Source: Otis tarda (lineage: Eukaryota > Chordata > Aves > Otidiformes > Otididae). From it: 64,000 nt of DNA. The stretch is from the NCBI GenBank assembly GCA_026413225.1, contig CM048557.1, positions 57,526,987 through 57,590,986 on the forward strand. The letters are read 5' to 3'. Under the pieces are notes generated by a model that worked only from the letters and a program-made list of their open reading frames with translations, was not told the DNA's origin and did no database searches. Every line of letters begins with the position of its first letter. The first letter of the stretch is position 1. The position numbers and the translations under genes are program-made. Below are positions 52,521 to 64,000 of the stretch, in pieces.

Positions 52521-53090
52521 TTCGTGCTGTCAGTCAAAAAAGAGGCCTGATAAGCTGTGTATTTGCATATGTATTGAGAGGCATTTCCAAAGGCACAGTC
52601 AGGGAAATGGCCTTGCTGAATACCGATGCTATCTGAGAATGACAACTATTCAAGTAATTTTACAGCTTCACTACCTAAGTGGAGAGATCAGGGTTGTTTG
52701 CATCTTTACAAGGATTATTAGCTTGAAAAGTGCTGATTGTATCTGTCCCGTCCTCAGAAATGAAGTTAGGCAGGTTCACAGCAAAGGGTGAACTTCAGTG
52801 CTTCCCACATAGACCATCTTCCACAGGCACCCCAAAACCACAAGCCACTAAAAGCTAAGGTCACATCTGAAATGCTCTGAGCCCACACTCCTGCTTTCTA
52901 TAGGGGAGCATGAGAAAGGGTGCAGGGGAAGGCATGGGACCATATACACGCACAGATGCTCTACCAGCCTTCCTCCACTTGCCCTGCATGGGGTAAGAGA
53001 TGAGACTCAGCTCTCAGTCCCCTCCAAATGAGGTTGCTAGGCACCGTCCCGCACACAACGTTGGAGGAGGGCAGTGAGGTCCGAGCTCTG

Positions 53091-53114
53091 CAAGCAGAGG
53101 TATACCTCTGCTTG
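53091..53114. repeat. Perfect 24-bp palindrome without spacer
   Basis: CAAGCAGAGGTA (53091-53102) is followed directly by its exact reverse complement (53103-53114). Just to the left, CTCTGC AA GCAGAG (53086-53099) forms an overlapping smaller inverted repeat, so the CTCTGC word occurs three times in alternating orientation. No known mobile element end was recognised here. Confidence 0.94.
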
Positions 53115-54779
53115 ACTTGAATCCCAAGCGAAGCATCCCACGGTGCCTCACACCGGGTTTAAGAGACAGCTCTGAGGCCATGGTGGTGCCCCAAACGCAC
53201 AAGAGCCCTGGGTTAACAGGAATGAACTCAACTGGCTTTGTCCTAGTCAGTTGTCCATGCCCAAAAGGGATGTGGTCTAAGGTTCACAAACCAGAACTGC
53301 AAAGCCCTTCTGTCCCAAAACAGTAATGCCACATTCAGTATCTGCCAAGCACTCAATGGGCCTCCCTGGGGAGCAATCAACACTTTATGAAAATAAAGTC
53401 AAGTCGCATCAGGAGCAGAAGCTCTCTGCAGATTTACAAACCAGATACTTCTGATTTACACTGCACTAGAAAAGACAGAAAAAACAACAAACACTTAAAG
53501 ATGCTTGCCGTACCCTGCAACATCTGGTGACTGGATCACCCTTGAAACCAGCAATCCCTGTCTACTGGGCGAAGTGGTCGGAACATCTCCAGCTGGGAGG
53601 GGAGACACACAGCTGCAACAACAGGAGCACGCAAGGCAAATTCATGGAAGAACACAGTGCTGCAGAACAGGGATGATCGCTGCTGTGTGCCCTCAGATCT
53701 TCTGGGGCATAAGGACTTGCCATAAATCACTGAAAAAAGGACCAGCACTCCCTGGTCCCCCCAGGACCACCAAAAGCTCTGGGAGCTGAAGTGGATCTGG
53801 TAAATACATCCACTGCTGACACCAGTGGGAGCCAACCTCTGGGGCTCCAGCCGCATCTCTGTGCTTGGAGGAGGGGAAAGGGTACCCCAACCAGAAAATA
53901 GTCTTCTCTGGTTGGAAAAGAGGATTAAGAATATTAAAAGGAGCCTTATGCACAACAATTAATAGATTGGTACCTGGTTTGATTCCTGTTGAACCCTCTT
54001 GGCCAAACTACTCCTCCTAGAAGTCAAGTATTTGGTCTTGTTGGTTTCAAAAGAGAAAAAAAAATCTCCATTTTTTAAAGACACGCCAATATTATTATTT
54101 GAATGCCTGATCACTGTTAGACAACAGGAAAAACTTTGCTTGAATACAAACTGTCAGAGGAGGCTTGGCACAATTTCAGAGCGGCACTTGTTTCTAACTT
54201 TAATGACTAGGCTGCACAAAACTGTTCTCAAAGGGACGCTCTACTCACAATCTCTTCTCCACAAACCAACCTCCTATTTCTGAAGCGGAGCGGGGGAACC
54301 AGGAGGGGGGAAGCCGAGTCGCATCCCTCCAAAACTGCTGAGCAGGCCAGAGCCAGCCGGCCCCAGAGCCCAGCAAGCAAACAGGTGATGCTCTGTGGGG
54401 CTGACCTGCACTTCATCAGATGCTTTCAAAAGCTCATCCAGGCTCTTTATCAGTCTTATACTAGCAAACAAACCAGCCAAATGCAAAACAAAATATTTGG
54501 GGGGGGGGTGGGGAAGAGATGGAAAAATCAGTGTTTATTTAACCCTGAAAACTCTGAAAACTCAGGCTGTTTTCTGTCAAAAAAAAAAACCAAAATAAAC
54601 AAACAAAACATCAACCCTCCAGATAGCAAAGGCTCCAGACCTCAGCCCCAGACATCGATAAGGCAGGCAAGGCGCATCACCCCCCATCCCTGCACTGCAC
54701 AGGGGTGCCCCTGCTCAGCCCCCGCGGAGGTCACCACGGACAGGCAGGGGTGGGGGCGGCCACGACACCCTGCACCTCA

Positions 54780-56050
<1,271 letters not shown>

Positions 56051-56222
56051 GCCGCCGCCGCTGCCCCGCTCCGCCTCAGCTCTCCCCGCAGCCCCGCGGC
56101 GACGTGGGGCCGAGCCCGGCGCGGCGGCGGCCGATACCGGTGAGGCGCTGCCGACGGAGCGGTGGGGGAGCCGGCGCCTTCCCGGAATGGCTCAGCCCTC
56201 GGCAGGGAGAGAGGGGAATGAA

Positions 56223-56237
56223 GGGAGGGAGGGAGGG
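56223..56237 (+). repeat. (GGGA)n run, G-quadruplex motif in the promoter
   Basis: Four GGG runs separated by single A residues fit the classic G-quadruplex pattern on the plus strand, the template strand for CCDC85C. It lies about 0.6 kb upstream of the start codon. Confidence 0.85.
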
Positions 56238-56352
56238 AGGAGGCGGGCGAGAGCGGCGGGGCTGGGCCCACCTCCTGCCGGGCAGGGAGGCGCGGCCCTG
56301 CCCCAGCCCAGCCCTGCCCAGCCGAGCGGCGGAGAAGGCGAGCGGGCGGCGG

Positions 56353-56391
56353 GGCCGGGCCGAGCCGAGCCGAGCCGGGCCGAGCCGAGCG
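56353..56391. repeat. GCCGA/GCCGG pentamer array
   Basis: About seven or eight copies of GCCGA or GCCGG in tandem lie in the CpG island. The array produces Arg-Ala-Glu-Pro-Ser repeats in a shadow frame, which is not a gene. Confidence 0.85.
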
Positions 56392-56640
56392 CCGCCCTCC
56401 CCCGCCTCTCCCCCCACTCGGCTGCCGGGCTGGGCGCTGGCCGGGCCCCGGTGCGCCGCGCCCAGCCACCGGCTCGGGTTACCGGAGCCGCGGCCGCCGC
56501 AGCCAATGCGGGGCCGCCTGGCGCCTTCAAACGGCAGGTACAAAGGGACGGGGCCGCGCCCTCCGCCCGCCCGCCCCGCCGTGCCCTGCCCACCGAGGCG
56601 GTGGCTGCCTCACCGCTGCCCCCCCTGGGCCTTCCACCCC

Positions 56641-56700
56641 CCTTTTTGCCTTTTTTTTTGTTGTTGTTTGGGTTTTTTACCTTTTTTTTTTTTTAAAAAC
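56641..56700. repeat. T-rich tract at the distal edge of the promoter
   Basis: Several T runs broken by G and C (TTTTTTTTTGTTGTTGTTT, then a T14 run) end in AAAAACAG at 56702. On the plus strand this resembles a polypyrimidine tract plus splice acceptor. Confidence 0.7.
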
Positions 56701-57099
56701 AGATAAACTACGTGGGGGAGCAGCAGCGCGGGGAAGGGTGGGGTTGGACCGGCAGGAAAACGCGCCCGCCGGGAGCCCCGGGGAAGCGGCGCCGGAGGGG
56801 CCCCGGCACCGCTCTCAGCCGGTGCGGGGAGGGACCCGGGGCCGCGGGCGGGCGGCTCGGCCCGGGAGCCGAGCGGGGTTTCCCAGGGCATCGCCGCCGC
56901 CGCCCCCCCCACCTCCATCCACGGGCTTTGTCACAGGGGCCCGGCCCCGTTCCGCTCTGCCCGGCCCCGGGGCGGCCCAGAGCCTTTGTCCCCCGCTCCC
57001 GCCCCCCTCGGCCGGAGCCTGCGGGCTGAAGGAGCCAGGTCCAGCATCCCCGCCGTCCCGCTGCTCCCGGGGCCGCCCTGTCCTTCAGACCTCGGCCCC

Positions 57100-60000
57100 G
57101 CGCTCTGGTGCAGGAGGAAACTGCCCTGGAGAAGCAGATACCGGTTGTCCCTCGGTAAAATCTGCCCAGATCCTGGTGGTCCTCGCCGTCAGGAGCAGGC
57201 ATCTCACCATCGCTTCTGTGCACGTGAGACAGAACCCAGTAAAGGATACAGAAAGTTCATAAAGTGGATTTCCTAGGCAACATGTCGGCAGATTTCCCAT
57301 ATCCTTGCATCATATCCCCTGACTTTTGGTCTAATGCACTTTTCCTTGGGCTACGCTATCTCTCTGTAGGCTGTTCTTGGCCAGCATTGCATTGTAAAAA
57401 TGAAAGATGCACCCAGGACAGAGCAGCGCTGCCAGCTATTCCGTGCTTGGGTATCCTTAAAAAGCCCCAGGGAATCACCAGCTTTGTATTCAAAGGAACT
57501 TTGGTAAATGATTTGACTCCAGGGTTAACCCCATGCAACCTGAGGTTTCTGACCACCCTGGAAAGCTGGTCAAGACACCCGCGAGCTATAAAGAAACATT
57601 GAATCCGATGCCAGAGCGTGGGATGCAGAGCAGATGGCCTGTGCATGGAGGGAACATCAGAAGGGAGAGGGATGGAGGATTGCAACTTCTGCCTTTTGGT
57701 GTTATCTTCCTAAGTCTCAGTGAAGCTGCAGTTTCTTGGATGTTTTTCTGCACGAGTCAGTGCTCCTTGGTTTCTGAGCCCAGACATACCCTTGGCAAAC
57801 CAAGACAACTGCCTGTTCCCTGCTGAAGCAGAACAGCAGGGCTTCCCCACTCCTGCTGGAGTTCAACCCCTCCAAGAGCGCTGCTGGCCCTTCTCCAAAA
57901 GTAGCTTTTATCCCTTATTACCGAAAAAGCAAGAGGAGTTTAGGACAGAGCACCGGCAGCTGGTGTCTGACCTGGGTGCCCACCGTGGTGGCAGCTCCCC
58001 AGAACGTGCAATCCTGGCAGTGGCCAGTCAGCCCTTAGAACGTTAAATTAGCAGGTGTCTGTGCTGAGAGGTCACTGCTTCAGGGGTCTGGCACCCCTCC
58101 GATGAGTCCCAGACAAGCCACGGCCAGCGCAGTGTGCCATCAGGCTGTGCCCCACCTCCTGCTTCTCACCACCCTGAGCCAGGCCACCAGAAGGTAGCAC
58201 CCTCTGTAATGGGGCACACTGCCACCACTTGTGGCTGCGTTGTGTCTTGAAGGCACCCAGGCGTTTTCCAAGCCAAGTCTTTTATTTACAAGGCTTTAAT
58301 CACATCCTTCCCCGCAGGAAGCGGAAAGTGCTTCTCCCGGACCCTCCCAAGCAGTGATCTGAGTAGCAGATCGGCGGGTGGCTGGGGAAGGAGGAGCAGA
58401 GCAGGGGGACCCAGCAGAGCAACTGTTCCTCACTGGCCAAAGTCAACAGGGGAGGAGAAGCCTCCGGTGGCTGCACCACAGACACAGGTGCAGCTACACT
58501 GTGGTGGTGCCCGGCCCGGGCAGTGTATTGCTGGGCCTTGCTGATGTTTGTTCCACCTTTTTTTCCAAGAAAGGTCGTTTTTTTCTAGGTGAAACCTTGT
58601 GAAGTTTGAGCTGTATTGATGCCTCTGCAGAGACTGAGCCCAGCAGACACAGGGGCTCCTCAGCGGAAGCCAGGAGGTTATTAATATCCACAGAGGAAGT
58701 CCCTGTGATGATTAAGACTTGCTTGCAGTACTCGGTGGGTATGTCTGTGCTTTCGGGAAAGTTAATGGCATAGATCCACCCAGCCGCCAACCACAAGGGC
58801 TTTGCTGTCATTCTGGTGCCCAGTTGGCCGTCGAAGCGTGGTGACCTGCTGTGCTTGGGCATCCAGAGGCCTGTATGCTCTGGAGGTGGCAGGGAAGCTG
58901 CTGGGTGCCCAGACGATGTCTGGTCCTGATGAACTCCCAGTGAAACAGTCCTCCATTAGCAACAGAGAGAGAGGGATGGGGTCAGCAGGTTTGAGTGAGT
59001 GAGACCTCAGTTGGGTGGACACCATGCATCGTCATCTGTTCTACTCCCTCATCTTCCCTTCAAGGCGGACAATGCTTTGCAAGAGAGGAAAATCCTTTAG
59101 CTTGGAAAGGCGAGGCAGCAGTGCTAGAGCAGAGGGTGAAGCTTGGTGGTATCAGAAAGTATCTGTGGCCCAGAAGATCTACAGGCACAGTGGGTCCGAG
59201 GGCTTGGATGAAGTAGATTTTAAAAGCACTTGGATACCCTGGAGGGAAAGGACTAGGTCAGTGCACAGTTTTACGATCAATAGCAAACTTGGTGTTGCAA
59301 GCAGATTTTTAATCAACACAAATAATGCATAACATCAGAGTATTTTTGATGGGTTTGTGCAACAGCCCATTTCCTAGTGTTGCTCTGAAGGCATTACAAT
59401 TTCCCTGTGCCCATTTAAGATGAAGCACAGGAGAAGCTGGTAAACAACATGCTATGGATTCCCTTTTATTACATCTGGCCACAGGGCCTTCTGCAAGTTG
59501 CCAGTGAAAAGCACTTTTAATATGCATGTCATGTTAAGCTTTTGATGCCCATGTAAGACAGCATCAAAGCCTACTCCTTGCACTAAATCAAATGGACACT
59601 TCCACCTTCTTCAGTCAGGGATGAAATTTTAAAGTGAATTATAGCCTGATAAGAATTTTAGGAAAAAAAAAATCTACTGGGGAAAACTGCTCTTGATGTT
59701 AACTCCTGAACTCAGCAGGTGACACAAAGAATGAATTTGGTCCCTGATATAACAGAGCGATACACAGCCTCCTTGAAGTCTTACCAAAGCTTTCCCTCTA
59801 CAGGGCTACATCAGTATTACAGAGGACACAAACACAGCACAGGTCTGTGCTACCGCTTCCTTCCACCACCCTCCGAGAGGGGTGCCTCTCCCAAAGCCCT
59901 CTCATCCCGTGTGGGAGTGGGCAGAGGGGCAGGAGAAATCCCAGTGGGACTCTCCCAGGACCTTGCTTTTCCAAGGCAGCCTAGGAAGTACACGCCGCTG

Positions 60001-63000
60001 CCAGAGCGTCAAGGCTGTGCTCCAGTTTACACGTACCGAGAACCCATCTCGTAAAACATGTACTCTGCAAATCATTTACATGGCTTATAAATCATCTGTG
60101 GCACTGGTATTTTCTCATAAATCAGCGCCAAGGATTAAACCTTGATTCATGTTTTGAAATGCACAATCCAGATTGCAACAGTGGGAGCTCTGTTTTGTGC
60201 AACAAAGCCGTGCGATAACAAAAAAATGTGCAATGCTCCTGATCTCTGTTATCAAGATAAGTACCTCGCTTTTAGCCTCATTAAGCAGTATTTGCAGCTA
60301 GAACATTTTTCCAAGTAGCAGCTACCTGGAGAACTGTCCTTCTGTTCCCTGATCAGCTGAACCTTCCCATGGAAAGCCTTCATCCCTCCTCCATTTCCCC
60401 ATTCGGGAAAAAGCAGTCTCTCGGAAGATTATGCAGCACTCCGTAATGCTGGCTTCTGGCAATATCACTGAGCCATCCAGTTCATTCACTCTCCTTACGA
60501 AAGTAGAGCGTATTTGTGGGAGGTTTCATCTTGTGTCCACAAAGCCTTTTATTTTGTGCCCTGAAACTGCTAGTAAAATTGTAAAATGCACCAGCTTATT
60601 TGAAAGCCTTCAGGATACTGGGAGAAGAATTATGGTTGTGACCAGCAAATTCTTTGCCATGCCTGAAAAACAGGTCCTCCAAAAGGCTTCGGCTGTAGCC
60701 TCTAAACATTGCTACAAAGAGCAGCATCCAGACTGGAGACGAGGGGAGATGGAGAGCCTGTCCTTGGCGGAAGGCATGGGAAGTTACTGTGCCCAAGGTG
60801 TGCTTAAACTAGAGCTATTTTCCAGTCCCATTTCAAAGTGTCCTGCACTCACCCAAGAGGTCCACATTCACGTGTTGGCTCTAGATCTGCTCAATGTGGG
60901 CACTCTGACTGGGCTGTTGGAGAAATGCCAAGTCAGATTTTTTGTCTATTGGCAGCTACAGAGTAGGCATACACAGTATGTTTGAGTCAAGTAGAAAAAG
61001 ACCATAAAAATCCCCTCACCCACAGTGTTCACCAAAACTTTATTTTCATAGAAGTTTCTAACCACTTCTTGCAACTCAATGGAGGTTTTTCCCACCATCC
61101 CTATTCTGTATATTGGTAAAGGACTGGAAGCTAAATCCTAAAAAGCAATAGGCATATGCTGCTCCTAGCTGGGAGCTGCAGGTGATTGACACTTCCCAAA
61201 CTCATACATAATAGCTAGAGTAAAAATTTCACTGCTAGTTCAGCGTGTGGTGGGGATCCAACTTCATTGTGCAGTCAGAAGGCTGCCTATAATGTCAGAG
61301 GAATTTGACACTGAATTTTTTTCAAGTGTTGAGAAAAATCCTCAAACTCCTCATACAACATTTGCATCACCAGGATCTCCACGTGCCTGTGAGCTGAGGC
61401 CATGTGCTCATGAGCCGTGCTCACCTCCTCTGCCATCATCTACCCAAAGAGGAGTGCTACTGAAACCTTGAATCCAAGCATGTGTCAAGAAATAAAAATG
61501 CAATGAAACTGCTCCTGAATAGGTAAGAAGTCAGCCAGTAGATGGAATAGGGAGGCAGGCAGACGGGATCGGAGCGCTGGCCCCTATATTGTCTCTGCCA
61601 GTGGCAAATACCAGATGCTTATGAGAATATTGTAAAAAACCTGCCCATAGGGTGAGTTTCCTCCTCTCTGCCATCTGGTGCTGCTTGGCTTCTTCCCAGA
61701 AGCATTAAAGTTTACATCCCTTCCAAAAATATTTACCATCCTATCTAACATGGGAAGAAGGCCAGAGATATCTTGATGTATCTTTGCCTTTTGTAAATAC
61801 TCCTTTATAAACACAGGTGATGCAACAAATGGGTGGGAGAAATGGAAGGTAAGGTTTTACATCCATCTCAGCATCACTAAATTGCACCCCTTGGTTACCC
61901 TGACATCAGGGTACATCCTGGAGGCCAAATTCCGCCCCGAGTTACACACAGAGCTCACAGAAGGAGGCTCTCTGTGTCTGGGGCCACAGCTCAGGTCTGG
62001 AAGCCTGGAGGTACTTGCAGGAGGTTGTTTTGCAAGACAAAAACACCACTCCCGGGTTTCAGTTATGCCTTTCCTGCCCTTACCCAGCCACTGCACAAGG
62101 CCCAGGTCCCTCCTGGGATTTAGACCGGCATCGTTTAAGCCATTGGTGATATAAACACTGGCTTTGCTGAGAGGTTATTCATATTACCTGCATTTTTTTT
62201 CCCCTCTCACTGCCTCTGTTTTCCTCACAACTCTAACAACCGTTTGCAGGTGTTTTGGGTGAGGCAGAGGGCTGTTCCATGTGTGAAAAAGGTTTCAGAC
62301 CAGCTTACATGGACTGATCTTTGTCATCATTTCTTTAAAAGCAGGAGAAAAATGAACACAAGAACGGAAAAATATCAGTGCAGTTCCCTGAGAGCATTTG
62401 GTTTCATGGCGAGTGGTTGTAGCCTGATCAGCCTCTGAGCTTGGCAGGTTGCCCCCGCGCAGCCCTGGGGGGTGCAGCAGCCTCCTGGGCTCTTCTGGGC
62501 TCCCTCCACGTACATCCTCCTTTTCCCTGGCACAGCTCCGTGCTTGGGGCAGGCACTGAGCTTGTCACTGGTGGCTCCGGAACAGACACCTCGCTATTCA
62601 AGCGGACGAGGCCACAGGTATTTGCTGCGTGAGGTCAATGAAACCTTAGTGGTTCTGCACTAGAGAAAACAGATGCTGTTACACCATCCCACATCTTCTT
62701 TACATGCTTATTTCTCATTTCCAAATGAACAAACGACCTCTTCGATGTACTGATGCACCAGGGACATACAAATACCCAGTTTTATACTATAAGCTAGGCC
62801 TGTTGGTATCCTTCACTCAGTGGTAAAGTGTATTTTCTGCTTGCAAGACAACAACGCTGCTGAGGACTTGATTTTGCCTTTTATAGCTCACTGAAGCCAC
62901 TGGGATTTTATAGTAGATGAGAAAGGAGAGTCATGCCCTAAACTGCTGACACCACTTCTGTATATCATAGAGATATCTGAATAATTCATAGTGTCAAGCA

Positions 63001-64000
63001 GCACAAGTTAAAGGAACAGTAGCATATGTGACAACATCCAGTTTTAGTATGTCTTATGCAAAAATTAAAACTCCACAAATGTCTTTCTTATGCAAAAAAC
63101 ATTATCAGTCTTTCCAAGGAATAACTACAAGATGTAGGGTGGTACACCAAACACAGGGATTTCCTTGCCATTGGACACATGACCCTTCACCTTTGCCTTT
63201 TGTGGTATTTAAAATGAAATGAAATTGGACCCACATTGGAAAAAGGACAGTGTGTCCTTCCCCTGCGCTCATTCTAACGCAGAGAGGCTGCAGAAGACGC
63301 CAGGTTGCCTTCGCAGGTCTTCAGGCTGTGGCTCACTTTCTGTTCCTGACAACAACTGCCTGTTAAAACAATTCGGTCCAAAGCAAAGGCTGGAGATAAG
63401 CTGTTTATGGTGCTGGTGCATCAGAGATCCCTGAATTCTAAGGATGGTTTGGATAGAAGCCAGACTCACATTTTTCCAAAGGGAAAACTGAACTGAATGA
63501 GGGAAAGCCATCTGAGAAATCACGCTTGCGATTCAAACATAAATGTAGCACTTCCAGCTCCTCTCTTCTCGCGCAGGTGAAAATAAGAAATCCCCTGGAG
63601 TTTGCAGATCTGTTTTCTACTCTGTGCTTAGTTTGGACCAGTGACCCTGGCTGGGTCTGATATTTTGGGCTGGATGCATATTTGGATGCATTATGCACAC
63701 CGACACCTTGCCAGCTGCGTGGCGTGGGGCTGGGCACTGCATGATGGGCATCTGCAAACGTGAACCAAATGGGAAGGTGGTGGTGTTTTAGGCCTCCTAG
63801 CCAGCACTCCTCCCAGTCAATATCCCAGCAGACTGAGCCAAAATCCCCTCCCTGGCCTGGGTGGCCACAGCAGGTCCTGGCAGCAGGTGACTCTGCATTC
63901 TGCCGCTGCCAGCCAGGGACACCATTCCCAACAGAGACGCCATCTGAACACAAAGCAGACGCAGGATGCCATGCTCTCACCTCTGAATGCAAAGCAGAGG
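57100..64000. other. Upstream intergenic sequence, no gene recognised
   Basis: Beyond the CpG island, base composition returns to background. In mammals the next gene on this side is HHIPL1, transcribed away from CCDC85C. No exon resembling its N-terminal Cys-rich region was seen here. The longest frames (plus 60431-60985, minus 63438-63992) show no domain, signal peptide or family resemblance. I see no clear transposon in the interval. Confidence 0.6.
60249..60261. promoter_or_regulatory. Inverted pair of GATA motifs upstream of CCDC85C
   Basis: TTATC AA GATAAG places two GATA core sites head to head with a 2-base gap. A further GATA core is at 60214-60217. The surrounding 60.06-60.35 kb is AT-rich, free of recognisable repeats, and about 4.7 kb upstream of the start codon. 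It is a candidate distal enhancer only by motif; conservation was not testable. Confidence 0.3.

Larger units (their letters stand above)
41100..54700. other. Unique intron sequence between the SINE relic and the CpG island
   Basis: Contains homopolymer tracts, the hairpin at 46.1 kb, the duplication at 51.95 kb, the CpG cluster at 52.4 kb and the palindrome at 53.1 kb. The AT-rich part at about 43.26-43.62 kb is repeat-free and looks like possible conserved non-coding sequence. No exon was recognised. Confidence 0.5.

Noticed and set aside
61896-61913. Inverted repeat TACCCTGA-CA-TCAGGGTA
   Set aside because: Eight-bp arms with a short loop are expected about once by chance in a window this size.
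63438-63992. 184-codon minus-strand frame at the window's right end
   Set aside because: No ATG at its listed start, no domain, and no coding-like character.

Overview
The window looks like a bird (avian) nuclear locus. It has one recognisable protein-coding exon in about 64 kb, a vertebrate-type CpG island, long non-coding flanks, and several 5'-truncated CR1 LINE tails. The best-preserved CR1 tail ends in the ATTCTATG-type terminal repeat typical of bird CR1. There are no bacterial-style operons, rRNA genes or CRISPR arrays, and I saw no convincing tRNA.

The only gene I can support is exon 1 of CCDC85C on the minus strand (54872-55589). It sits inside a large CpG island at about 54.7-57.1 kb. 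The exon encodes two coiled coils, a Ser/Asp/Gly-rich linker and a histidine tract. It ends at a strong splice donor that splits a codon (phase 1). Everything to the left (1-54871) is best read as the 5' part of a very long intron 1; I did not find exon 2. Everything to the right of the CpG island (about 57.1-64 kb) is upstream intergenic sequence with no recognisable gene.

Intron layout: 0-9 kb has no recognisable gene and two short tandem duplications. A perfect 13-bp-arm hairpin lies at 9.37 kb and a good CR1 copy at 9.75-10.03 kb. A GC-rich block with long overlapping open frames lies at 11.4-12.1 kb. An old MIR-like SINE relic (13.7 kb) and further CR1 tails (14.2, 20.4 and 30.7 kb) follow. 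A 25-bp minisatellite with NF-kB-like cores lies at 29.3 kb. The stretch from 31 to 54 kb is mostly unique sequence with A/T tracts, short duplications, a 12-bp-arm hairpin (46.1 kb), a perfect 24-bp palindrome (53.1 kb) and a small CpG cluster (52.4 kb).

I found no exciting new multi-gene system. The most unusual signals are the three long perfect palindromes or hairpins in otherwise unremarkable intron sequence, the GC-rich intronic block, and the structured CpG-island promoter with a G-quadruplex run, a pentamer array and possible divergent plus-strand transcription. Long open frames elsewhere look like chance or compositional artefacts.
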